This document shows positions 11,610-22,433 of a stretch of DNA of 64,000 bases, in pieces (within the stretch, counting starts at the first letter, position 1; each line of letters opens with the position of its first letter). Source of the stretch: Brachycybe producta (lineage: Eukaryota > Arthropoda > Diplopoda > Playtdesmida > Andrognathidae); NCBI GenBank assembly GCA_036925085.1, contig JAUPFP010000047.1, positions 611,501 through 675,500 on the forward strand, given 5' to 3'. The notes under the pieces were generated by a model that saw nothing but the letters and a program-made list of their open reading frames with translations, was not told the DNA's origin and made no database searches. Made by a program: the position numbers and the translations under genes.

Positions 11610-12431
11610 ACCGCAATAATAATATCACTTGTTAGAAATATTTTTTATTTAAATATCCATGTAATATCATAAATGCACAAATGTCCGTTCTGCAAAAATG
11701 TGAACCACTATTATAAACGAACAACCAATTTAATGATAAGGATTTTTTTAAATTTGTGTTTGTTAAATGTATTTTTTAATTATTTATTGTGGGAGTTTGT
11801 GTAATTAATTAGGATTAAATGACATGCTCAATATCACGGCATAAAGGTAAAACACGTTTGTTATTTATATAGTCTAATTTAATGTTTCAAGAATGGCAGA
11901 TGTCAATGTGTAAATTTCAAGAAATTAAAGTGATGATAAATTTTTATTTAAAAAAAATTAAAAAGTACTTAACTTATTTACTGTTGTACATAATTTAATT
12001 AAAAAATAACAAAGAAAATAGAACTGTTTGTATTTTATCGCTTACCACAGAACGAAACTTTTGTTCGAAACAAGAAATCAGCTCGTCGAACAACTATCTG
12101 ACAAAGTCCGGCTGTACAATGTTCAATGGAGATATTTGGCAAGCAACCTGATCTGAGCATGCACATTCGCCCGTCGCATTGTTGGGTAACGGACGAGATT
12201 TTGTTTTGTTTCATGAAATTGTTTTGTCTGATGATGATATTCCACAGTATCGAACACTTTGTTTGAAGCTGTTGTCTGAAACACGTTGTTTCAAACAAAT
12301 TGTTTCGACCTGTGGGTAAGCGGCCTTATAAATATAGTTGTAATAATTATAGGAAAAAGAAGTTTGGGCGGCTTTTTTTAAATTTTTCTTTGTGGCCCTG
12401 TTGTAAGAATGCGTTTAGGGTTAACTGCTAT
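11610..12431. other. intergenic, AT-rich, no gene seen
   Basis: Nothing recognisable. 12040-12310 is somewhat richer in G/C and contains a repeated tgtttcaaacaa/ttgtttcgaac pattern but no convincing exon. Confidence 0.4.
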
Positions 12432-12898
12432 CAGGGCTTGCCCATCCATTAGACGAACTTAGGCAGTCGCCTATAGGGCGCAAAAGTCCTAGGAACGTAT
12501 TTTAACAAAATGTATTTTTAGTGTTTCATTTAAACAGAAAAGTAAATTAAAATGTTACTAATTTTAATTCTAACTAAAATGGATTAGGCCAATAATAAGT
12601 ATAAATAATTTACCTTAAGTACTATTTTCTTTTTTTTATCCGGCATTGTTGCGCCCTATTTTTATTTTGCGCCGCAATGGGGCTTAGAATGCATATAGAC
12701 AGATGAATGGGTGAGAATAGGTAAGTTTGTTGGTAGGCAGAGTGATGCATAGATAAACGGATTGATGGTACAGAATACAACTCCCGCACAAAAGTCTTGA
12801 ATAACGTGCAAGGGCGCAGAATTTTAACCTTGCCTAAGCCACAGGGGGTCAAAACATAAGCCTCGCCTAGGGCGCATGAAATCCTTGAGCCGGCCCTG
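12432..12898. mobile_element. non-autonomous hAT-type element
   Basis: Starts CAGGGCTTGCCC and ends GGCCGGCCCTG, with subterminal inverted similarity (agtcgcctatagggcgcaaaa against gcctcgcctagggcgcatgaa). The flanks are actgctat (12424-12431) and actgctgt (12899-12906), an 8-bp target duplication with one mismatch. CAGGG ends and 8-bp duplications are typical of hAT. There is no transposase, so it is a deletion derivative. Confidence 0.75.
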
Positions 12899-12906
12899 AC
12901 TGCTGT

Positions 12907-13339
12907 AGACTATTGAAGAAAACCTGCACATGGCCCCTTGAGCAGTCTTTCTTTGGCCATGAACCTAATAACTTGTTAAGAAAATAGCTGCAGGCTGGAG
13001 CTGGCTTGTAAATTAACTTATAATTTATTAAATTGATTGCATGCTATTATGCTTATGTTTTTGAAAAGCATAAAACATAACAACATTTCTGAAAACATGG
13101 TGTTGATGTCAGAAGGTCGTCCGTGTCTAATAAATTGACAATGTTGTTAAATACTCCACGGCCCACCACTGTAAATGTAACCTTGATTATAAAGATATAC
13201 GATAACGACCTACAAGTCCAAGAGTCAATATGTTGACTCAGCTACTACGTGCCATCGGCCCATCATGTATCAACTACTATAATATATGTAGAAGGCTAAT
13301 ATAGAATTTTATTAATTTGAAAGAAACTAATCGAGGAAG
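12907..13339. other. region upstream of the lachesin-like gene
   Basis: AT-rich and without gene-like ORFs. It must hold the promoter and 5' UTR, but no core promoter motif can be named with confidence. Confidence 0.4.
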
Positions 13340-16300
13340 ATGCATCTTGTCTTCATAACAATTTCGTTGGTTGGATTTCTGTTTGTCTTCAGTGAGTTTA
13401 CTTTTAATAAATTTCTGGTGTTCATAATTCGCACCTCGGAGTGCAGAGTGGCACAACTAAGAAAAAACATTTTTTGGGGAAATTAGTTTAAAGTTCAGAG
13501 GAGATTCATGGCTTATTTTGCTGAGCTTCTCAAGTGCAAAAACCGTTTTAACTATTCACAATATCGGTTTATTTGGATCCCGTACAATCGATTGCGATAG
13601 AAAAAAATGCAACTTTAAACTTATTTTCCCCAAAAAAGTGTTTTTTTTTAGTTGTGCCTTTCTTCCAGCCAAGGTGCGATATATGCTTTTCGTAATTTCA
13701 TAGAAGTGTATGTGTATAACGTAGTACTGTATTCATATCTCTTTTTCTTAAGTCCAAGTACATATACATGTACGTAAGTAGCTATGGTGGTGCAGCTGAA
13801 TCTATGATTGTCACAATAAAGGTGACCAGGGACACATTTGCAAATAAGTTAGTCTGATCTATTTTCCACTGAAATGTGTTTATGATTTATGGCTATATAT
13901 GAGTGCACCAGAGGTAAACTGTGTTAAGTCACATTTTAAAAAACCCTTCATTTTTACATCTTATGATTCAGCTTATCAAGTTATATCAGTGGTAAACAGT
14001 GTTAAGTCTACAGTCTTACACATTAGCAGCTAGATGGTTTAATGCCATGTTACGTCCTATTCCCATAAATGAAGAGAAAAACTTTCAAGTGACTCCCCTG
14101 TAAAATGTATGTTTAACACAGTTTACCTATGAGGCATTCATATAGTATGGTATCAAATGTAGGTAAAACAATGTCATATATGCTACACGTCACGCAGCAG
14201 GCAAAATACCCTGTATACCAAAGTGTTAAGGGTGAACCTCTGATGGGATATTTTGAGTATTTGATCCAATTTACAAAAGCTCCATTTTCTCGAAAACCAA
14301 TAAAGAAATTTTCAAATTTGATACACCATATGAAACGATGAAATGTCTGGCACTATTAATGTATAGTAGTAACATATTTTATACTACATGTACTAAGTAG
14401 TGAGAGCTATCTGAAGAGGTGGCAGTCAAAATTTGTTCTTTTTCATGTATATTAAAAGTTTTGATATGAATATAGATGAAAGCCTGGTTTATGTATATAA
14501 CATTATATTAGGATGTCCATGTTTTTGGACACATCACATTTTTCTTAGTATTGCGTCTATGGTGTCGTTCAACACGTAGGCCTACATGCTGTTGTTCTAT
14601 ACTAAAAACTGCCAAATGTTGTTGCGAATTTGGTTGACTATACCGGGTTAACAGCAGTGTAAAGAATCATTTTTGGTGGTCAATTCTCATTCCATTAAAG
14701 AAATTTAGTACTTGTTTTTTTAGTTAAATAATTAATAATAATTATTAATAAATATTGCAATAAAAATAATTTTCTACTATCAATCTGTTGTAACTTTTGA
14801 CAAAAGTGCACAGGGGCGGACAGGGAGAAAAAAAACGGCCCGTGCAAACATATAATTATATTTGCCAAGCCCTCAGGACACCTAGTACACAAGTGATAAT
14901 TTAAATGCATTTATATAATAAACGTGTTCTACAGAGCCCTGTGAAAGACAAACAAACAATATCTCGAATTCAATTTATTCAGTTAATAATTTGAAAATAT
15001 TAAGTTAATACTTAAATATATAATATATTAACTATTTACAAAATATTGATTTAGTAATTCAATTTAAAATATTAATAATAAAGTCAAATTTTATTTGGTA
15101 TTCATGTCCTTAACTGGCTTCCGTATAATTCACCTAAGCACATTTCATTTAAATTCACGTACAAGGCATAAGGAATAATAACTCGAGTTATTATTCCTTA
15201 TACCTTGTGCACACACATTAGTTAAATTACATTAGCGATCACAATTAAAGGTAGTCGATCTACTCCCTTTAATTGTGATCGCAATTTTTTATATCAAAAT
15301 TTCACTTGGTTTTATTTCCATTTTTGCCTAAAATGAATGTGTTGCAGTAACTTGCGGCGAGCAAAATTTTCTGTTAGAAAAAAGTGCGGGAAACCAGCAA
15401 AATATTTTTTTTTCTTTCAAAAATGTTTTCCTGCTCTCCTTTCTTTTTTTTTTTTTCTCTTTCTTACTTTTTCTTGGATATTCTTTTATTGGTTGCATCA
15501 ACTTTTTGTTATTTTCTTTACAAAATCGGCCCTCGAATAGAAAAACCGGCGTTCAAACTAAGCGACGCACCGGGAACAGGGGGGTAGTCTGGTGAGCAAC
15601 TCGCCATTTGCCTTTTTTGGGGGGTGATTGAAATTTTGTATTAAAATATTTTTATAATACTCAGAATGAGCGAAAATCCAAATTTATTATTTTACTATTT
15701 AATTTATATTTTAAAATAAAGTAGTGTTTCAGCCACTCTTATACGTCAAATTACATGTGAAGTTTTCTTACTGCTCGCTACGCTCGCCGGAATTGATAGC
15801 AAGAGTATACTATAAAATAATTGCTCGCTCGCTACGCTCGCGAAATAGGGAAATATTCATGTTTTCCAAAGTTTAAAGACTGTTTAAAACACATCTTATG
15901 GCCAATTGAAATTATATTTGCAAAGTTATAAAAAAAAACGGGAAGGGGGGTGTATTCTCCACTGGCTTTGGGGGGGAGGGGGTTGGGCACCCCTGATCGG
16001 GAAAATGCCCGATTGCCTCTCATGAAAGATAGCATTATTACGTCTCTCATAACCTTAAGGATGTTAATAAATGCAAATTATTAAATTTTTTTTATTCTGT
16101 CTAAAATAACCATATAAATAAAATTTATGATTTAGCGTGATGGTATTATTTATTTACGGTATTTTGGATTTGTTTAATTGCATGTAATTATTTAATTTTC
16201 TTTTCATAAGTATTTTTATTTTATTTTTATTTTATTCTACTTTTATTTGGTCAATTGTTTCAATCTGTGAATTATGATTTTATTATGATTGAATGAATAT

Positions 16301-18012
16301 TATTATTATTGTAATGTAGTGTGTATTATGATGACACAAACAAGCTTATTTATGAGCTTTGTGTCATGACTAAGGCTCGGATTTTGATGCAATATCAACC
16401 GGAATCTTTCTCAATTTGGGCCCAATTGCCAATTGTGAAGTAATCATCATCATCATCATCATCATTAGAGCAACAGCAATTATGCTTTTTCTAACAAACA
16501 AGGCTGGTTAAAGAGGATAGATGTCTGGTTACTATCAGTTCTCAACTAGAGTTCTAGCCTCTAACACTGGTTTTTAATGAGAAAGAATTGTTTTTGTTTT
16601 TTTACGAGATTGTTACTTCACAGTTGGCACTTGGGCCATATATTGAGAAACATTTCGGTTGATATAGCATCAAAATCCGAGCTCTAGTCATGACTTATAA
16701 AATAGACTATATGTTATATTAAAAAAAATGGTAATAAATTTTTGAAATTCGTTTTTTTTTTCAGCAATGGGCCAAGACAGTACTGCTATTTCATACATAT
16801 CTAGCGAACAGATCGTCGACATCAATGGAACAGTTAACCTGGAATGTTCTATTGATAATGGCCAAGATTTTCCAGTAACAATCCTCATTAATCTTGAGTA
16901 GATCGAGAGAACCGCCTTTTAAATGGCATATTTTTTAGATTTTTGGTTGGTTTTCTTAGATAGTCTGGGTGAAATTGGACCAGTCGGAACCTTTAGATTC
17001 TTTGATATTCTCCAGTGGTAGCAGCATGATCATACGAGATAATCGCTTATCTTTACGTTACGACCATGTTAACAACACGTACACGCTACAGGTACATTTT
17101 CCTGTTCTTGTGTATCACATACTATATCAGTTTTTAAACTGCCCGTTTTGCAGATAAAAGAAGTTCAGGAATCGGATGGTGGAATCTACCAGTGTCAAGT
17201 GGTGATCAGTGCAGGCAACAAGATCATGGCAGATGTCCCAGTCCTCGTCAGAAGTCACAATTTGTAATTTTGCATCGTAAAAAAAGGAATCTAATTGCTG
17301 TTTCTGTTTCTGCTTCAGTTCCTCCTGTGATTATGGACAACAGTACCTCGTCTGAGATTGCTAAAGAAGGAATGCCGGTTACTTTGGAATGTTATGCTGA
17401 AGGATATCCATTGCCTCGCATTTCATGGCGTCGAGAAAATAACGCCATTTTACCGACTGGTGGTTTAGTTTATCATGGTAACGTTTTGATAAATCTTAGC
17501 ATCAAGAAAGAGGATCGAGGAATGTATTATTGCGTGGCCGAAAACGGAGTTGGAAGGGGGGTGAGACGTAACGTCAGCGTCGAAGTCGAATTTGCTCCTG
17601 TCGTGAGCACGTCTAAACCGAGAGTCGGTCAAGCACTTAACTACGACACTGATCTGGAATGCCAAGTCGAGGCTTATCCACTTCCGGTCGTCAAGTGGTT
17701 AAAAGACAACCAAGAAATATTTGATAATACACATTATCATATACAGATTTTTGCCACGTCCGACGATTTTACAGAATCGATTGTCCGCGTCATCACGATT
17801 GAGAACAGTCAGTACGGTCGGTACGTCTGCAGCGCTCAGAATCAGCTCGGATCGCAAGAAGCGACCCTAGAACTATTTGGTACGTCATATTTCACAATTA
17901 TGATTCTATTATACAGACTTTTTATAATCAGATTTTTTTTATAGAAACATTGGATCCAGTCTGTCCTCCTGCTTGCCAAGGGGAGAATTTCATGACCAAT
18001 TCGACCTCATAA
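13340..18012 (+). CDS. lachesin-like three-Ig cell-adhesion protein
   Basis: Homophilic surface adhesion protein of the lachesin/neurotrimin (IgLON-like) group, in arthropods linked to septate junctions and neural tissue. Exons: 13340-13391, 16765-16874, 16960-17091, 17154-17253, 17319-17879, 17945-18012; phases agree, 340 aa, normal length. Residues 1-17 (MHLVFITISLVGFLFVF) are a signal peptide. Ig1, about 25-131, has Cys45 and Cys112 and STAISYISSEQIVDINGTV, a lachesin signature. Ig2 (about 132-225) carries SWRRENNAILPTGG and YYCVAENGVGRG. Ig3 (about 226-318) carries QVEAYPLPVVKWLKDN and RYVCSAQNQLGS. Several N-glycosylation sequons are present (NGT, NNT, NST, NLS, NVS). It ends ETLDPVCPPACQGENF..., without a hydrophobic GPI-type tail in this splice form. 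Intron 1 (3.4 kb) holds MITEs. AATAAA at 18408 may be the poly(A) signal. Confidence 0.92.
13428..13683. mobile_element. foldback MITE in lachesin intron 1
   Basis: The left arm has ggcacaactaagaaaaaaca, ttttttggggaaa and agtttaaagtt; the right arm (13605-13683) repeats these inverted, ending gcctttcttccagccaaggtgcga. Arms are about 60 bp and imperfect. The ORF 13518-13703 lies inside it. Confidence 0.6.
13800..14880. other. lachesin intron 1, AT-rich with a duplicated motif
   Basis: Contains gtaaactgtgttaagtc at 13914 and close forms at 13992 (direct) and 14112 (inverted), suggesting a decayed element. Near 14813 there is a caggggcggac sequence that could be one end of a hAT-type element; no partner end was found. 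Confidence 0.35.
14885..15162 (+). mobile_element. GTAC-ended MITE family, copy 1
   Basis: Runs from gtacacaagtgataatttaa to aaattcacgtac and is closely similar along its length to 35088-35377 (same strand) and 52076-52354 (opposite strand). Shared blocks include ctacagagcc, gacaaacaaacaatat, gaattcaatttattcagtta and ccgtataattcacctaa. The ends form an imperfect inverted repeat of about 30 bp. No coding sequence. Confidence 0.75.
15160..15282. repeat. two adjacent hairpins beside the MITE end
   Basis: Hairpin 1 (about 15160-15210) is centred on ctcgag at 15182-15187, with arms aaggcataaggaataataa and ttattattccttataccttg. Hairpin 2 (15235-15282) has a 17-bp stem, gcgatcacaattaaagg against cctttaattgtgatcgc. 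Confidence 0.8.
16360..16697. mobile_element. foldback MITE next to lachesin exon 2
   Basis: Left arm 16362-16442 (tcatgactaaggctcggatt, tttgatgcaatatcaaccgg, ccaattgtgaagtaat) and right arm 16612-16694 (gttacttcacagttggcac to gagctctagtcatgactta) are inverted copies about 85 bp long. The centre has a (TCA)n run at 16443-16466. The right end is only about 70 bp from the exon 2 acceptor. Confidence 0.75.
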
Positions 18013-18430
18013 ATTGCATGACATTCACGGATTCAAGTTCATAACAGTACTCACAAATCCTGGTATGTGGCAACATGACAGGAATTGACTTTAGTATAGG
18101 CCTATGGTTCTTCTTTTTTTTTTTTTTGGTTACTTATATATTAGTATTAATGGCTATATTACGGATTTCTAGATAATAATATTTTACAACAAACAAGTTA
18201 AGATACTTAACTCATATTTGTTTTCTGTAAAGCACTGTGTGTTTCATATTATTTCCACGTATTATGTAAAGCTTTATGTAACATATTTCAGGATTTTTAC
18301 CAATTTTGTAGTTTGCAACATATTAAATATTTTAAAAAAAAATAATGGTTTTGAATTTTTGAAATAATGAAATATTTTACAAATGTTTTAGATGCACTTC
18401 AGCAGCCAATAAACGAAAAGCACTGAAAGC
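18013..18430. other. 3' flank of the lachesin-like gene
   Basis: AT-rich probable 3' UTR with AATAAA at 18408-18413, immediately before the 18431 element. No other feature seen. Confidence 0.5.
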
Positions 18431-18959
18431 TAGTGTTGCTCCAAAACCGAGTACAAGTACAAGTACTACTCGATACTAACCATGTATCGGTACTCGAAGT
18501 ATCGATACTCCAAGGTATCGAGTATACTCGATACTTTGCACAGTATCAGGAAAAAGTATTGATCAGATTTTTACATTTTTTTTTACTTTGTAACAGTATG
18601 TAGTCACCTTACACAATAACAGTTTTGTATAACGATTGCATCAAAACGAAGAATTTGATTTTGAAACTTTCATAAAATATTTATTAATAAAGATATCGTC
18701 ATAAGATTAAATTATTTTCTTCCCGTGTTCTTCTAGTTTCTAATAAACTTTGAATTTCTGTTCTATGTGGGTTTTAACGAAAAATTTGTATGAAAGTGTA
18801 ACCTTAGACTAAAGTAAAGTAATAGTCTAAGGTTCTTTAACATAGCTCTGTGATAAATTTTCCTCCGCGCGCCATCTAACGTCGAAATTATCAACATAGC
18901 TTGCAAGCATGCAGTCTTAAGTATATAGTACGGTGGCCGAGAGGTGCAATCCCTATATA

Positions 18960-19245
18960 CAAACACACGACAACACCCAATACTCTACGACAACTTTCAA
19001 AACTCTACGACAACTTCCAAAACTCTACGACAACTTTCAAAACTCTACGACAACTTCCAAAACTCTACGACAACTTCCAAAACTCGACGACAACTTCCAA
19101 AACCACAACAACTTCCAAAACCACAACAAATTCCAAAACCACAACAGCTTCCAAAACCACAACAACTTCCAAAACCACAACAACTTCCAAAACCACAACA
19201 ACTTCCAAAACCACAACAACTTCCAAAACTACAACAACTTCCAAA
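18960..19245. repeat. satellite array A (18/20-bp units)
   Basis: First copies are 20 bp (with actctacga), later copies 18 bp (with accacaa), each containing caacttccaaaa. Inverted versions lie at 20385-20700 and 22130-22250, and a further direct version at 20755-21005. Confidence 0.9.
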
Positions 19246-19289
19246 CTTATTAAATATTATTTCATTTATATTTATTTATAATTATTGAA

Positions 19290-19575
19290 TTTAGTATGCA
19301 TGTGCACACACACACATGAGTGTGAGTGCACATGCTCATTTGTGAGTGCTTGAGCATGCACGCTCATTTGTGTGTGTGCATGATTGTGAGGTTGTGTGTG
19401 TTTGCGGTTGTGAGTGCGTGTGTACGCTCATTTGAGTGTGCATGCGCACACTCATTTGTGAGTGTGCATGCGCACGCTCATTTGTGAGTGTGAGTGTATG
19501 GTTGTGAGTGTGCATGTGTATGTTCATTTCAGTGTGCACACACACACGTGTGTGTACACTCAATGGATTGTGAGT
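19290..19575. repeat. GT-rich array B
   Basis: Irregular units built from tgtgagtg, tgcatgcgcac and gctcatttg. Inverted copy at 20035-20335, and shorter copies at 21095-21175 and 21570-21735. Alternating purine-pyrimidine runs could adopt Z-DNA. Confidence 0.85.
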
Positions 19576-19627
19576 GTTTACTACGGATCCCCTTTAAGAC
19601 AACACTATGTGAATTTTTTTCCTTCGT

Positions 19628-19995
19628 TTAAACGACTTAGTTACTCGTTCAAACGACCTAGGCAGTCGTCCAAACGACCTAGGCAGTCGTCCAAACGACC
19701 TAGGCAGTCGTCCAAACGACCTAGGCAGTCGTTCAAACTACCTAGGCAGTCGTTCAAGCGACCTAGGCAATCATTTAAGCGACCTAGGCAATCGTTTAAG
19801 CGACCTAGGCAATCGTTTAAGCGACCTAGGCAATCGTTTAAGCGACCTAGGCAATCGTTTAAGCGACTTAGGCAATCGTTTAAGCGACTTAGGCAATCGT
19901 TTAAGCGATTGCCTAGGTCGCTTAAACGATTGCCTAGGTCGTTTAAACGAGTGCCTAGGTCGTTTAAACGAGTGCCTAAGTCGTTTAAACGAAAG
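19628..19995. repeat. array C, 21-bp units that turn over on themselves
   Basis: Units of cgtttaagcgacctaggcaat. The array inverts at about 19902 (ggcaatcgtttaagcgattgcc), so the array is itself a long palindrome. Each unit also holds the self-complementary gtttaaac or cctagg. A related array with cgtttgaacgacttaggcact units is at 21228-21570. Confidence 0.9.
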
Positions 19996-22433
19996 AAAAA
20001 ATTCACATAGTGTATGTCCTAAAAGGGATCCGTAGTAAACACTAACAATCCATTGAGTGTACACACACGTGTGTGTGTGCACACTCAAATGAACATACAC
20101 ACGCACACTCACAACCGCACACTCATAAACGAGTGTGCACACACTCACAAATGAGCGTGCACATGCACACTCACAAATGAGCGTGTGCATGCACACTCAA
20201 ATGAGCGTACACACGCACTCACAACCGCAAACACACACAACCTCACAATCATGCACACACACAAATGAGCGTGCATGCTCAAGCACTCACAAATGAGCAT
20301 GTGCACTCACACTCATGTGTGTGTGTGCACATGCATACTAAATTCAATAATTATAAATAAATATAAATGAAATAATATTTAATAAGTTTGGAAGTTGTTG
20401 TAGTATTGGAAGTTGTTGTGGTTTTGGAAGTTGTTGTGGTTTTGGAAGTTGTTGTGGTTTTGGAAGTTGTTGTAGTTTTGGAAGTTGTTGTGGTTTTGGA
20501 AGTTGTTGTAGAGTTTTGGAAGTTGTTGTAGAGTTTTGGAAGTTGTTGTGGTTTTGGAAGTTGTCGTAGAGTTTTGGAAGTTGTCGTAGAGTTTTGGAAG
20601 TTGTCGTAGAGTTTTGGAAGTTGTCGTAGAGTTTTGGAAGTTGTCGTGGAGTTTTGGAAGTTGTCGTGGAGTTTTGGAAGTTGTCGTAGAGTATTGGGTG
20701 ATGTCGTGTTTGTATATAGTACGGTGGCCGAGAGGTGCAATGCCTATATACAAACACACGACAACACCCAATACTCCACGACAACTTCCAAAACTCTACA
20801 ACAACTTCCAAAACTCTACAACAACTTCCAAAACAACAACAACAACTTCCAAAACAACAACAACTTCCAAAACCACAACAACTTCCAAAACCACAACAAC
20901 TTCCAAAACCACAACAACTTCCAAAACCACAACAACTTCCAAAACTACAACAACTTCCAAAACTACAACAACTTCCAAAACTACAACAACTTCCAAACTT
21001 TACAACATATTAAATATTATTTCATTTATAATTATTTATAATTATTGAATTCAGTATACATTTATTATTTATAATTTTTGAATTCAGTGTTTGTTTTGTG
21101 AGTGTATGTGGTTGTGAGTGTGCGTGTGTATGTTCATTTGAGTGTGCACGCACACACGTGTGTGTACACTCATTGGATTGTGTTTACTACTGATCCCCTT
21201 TTAGGACATACGCTGTGAATTTTTTATCCATCGTTTAAAAGACTTAGGCACTCGTTTAAACGACTTAGGCACTTGTTTAAAAGACTTTGGCACTCGTTTA
21301 AACGACTTAGGCACTCGTTTAAACGACTTAGGCAGTTGTTTAAATGACTTAGGCACTCGTTTAAACGACTTAGGCACTCGTTTGAACGACTTAGGCACTC
21401 GTTTGAACGACTTAGGCACTCGTTTGAACGACTTAGGCACTCGTTTGAACGACTTAGGCACTCGTTTGAACGACTTAGGCACTTGTTTGAACGACTTAGG
21501 CACTCGTTTGAACGACTTAGGCACTTGTTTGAACGACTTAGGCGATCGTTTGAACGATTGCCTAAGTGAGTGTGCACACTAAATTGTAAGTGTGCACATG
21601 CGCTCAACTGTGAGTGTGTGTGCACGGTCATTTGTAAGTATGTGTGGTTGTGAGTGTGCGGTTATGAGTGTGTGTGTAGCTCATTTGAGTGTGCATTTGC
21701 ATATTCATTTGTGAGTGTATTGCATGCACATATGTATGTACATTTCTCCCCCCCCCAAAAAAAATGTATTTTACTTTTTTGGATTTTCCAAAGTTAAAAA
21801 AAACACCAGCTTCATGGCTTTTTGTGAGATTTTTTAAACTTTATAAAAAAAACTACAGCATCTGTCAAATTGTTTGGGTATAGGTCTTTTAAGACCATTT
21901 TAATTGTTTTCTTCTTCTGTTAATGGGCTTTTTCGCATGTACATGCGAATGTCCACATGAGGCTTTAAGCTGCATTAAAAAGTAAAGTAAAAGTCCAAAA
22001 AAGTAAAATATATTTTTTTTTGGGGGGGGGAATGTACATACACACGTGCCTGCGTGCACTCACAAATGAGCGTGTGCACATGAATACTGAATTCAATAAT
22101 TATATAAATAAATATAAATGAAATAATATTTAATTTGTTGTAAAGTTTGGAAGTTGTTGTAGTTTTGGAAGTTGTTGTGGTTTTCGAAGTTGTTGTGGTT
22201 TTGGAAGTTGTTGTAGTTTTGGAAGTTGTAGTGGAGTATTGGGTGTTGTCGTGTGTTTGTATATAGGCATTGCACCTCTCGGCCACCGTAATATAGGGAT
22301 TGCTCTCAAATGGGTACAAGTAATACTCGATACTATGAGAAAAGTATCGAGTACAAGTATCGAGTACTTTAGAAATGTACTCGATACCGTAAGTATCGAT
22401 ACTCAATGGTATCGGAGCATCACTACTGAAAGC

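Larger units (their letters stand above)
18431..22425. mobile_element. 4-kb non-autonomous element filled with satellite arrays (hAT-like target duplication)
   Basis: Ends are TAGTGTTGCTCC (18431) and GGAGCATCACTA (to 22425), inverted with one mismatch, flanked by a perfect 8-bp direct repeat ctgaaagc (18423-18430 and 22426-22433). Next to each end are repeats of gtactcgatac/gtatcgagta (18450-18550, 22310-22410). The rest is arrays: A, 18/20-bp caacttccaaaac units; B, tgtgagtgtgc/ctcatttg units; C, 21-bp cgtttaaacgacctaggca units. The order is A B C C' B' A' A B C B', then a unique part (21740-22020), then A'. Primes mark inverted copies. No transposase gene. Long ORFs occur in several frames on both strands because the units are multiples of three and stop-free. 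Confidence 0.85.

Noticed and set aside
18901-21631. Long repetitive ORFs (TTTTSK repeats, FKRPRQS repeats, WFWKLL repeats) in many frames and both strands
   Set aside because: All lie in 18-, 20- or 21-bp satellite arrays inside the 18431-22425 element; stop-free units of 18 or 21 bp create open frames on both strands automatically. No start context, splice site or domain.
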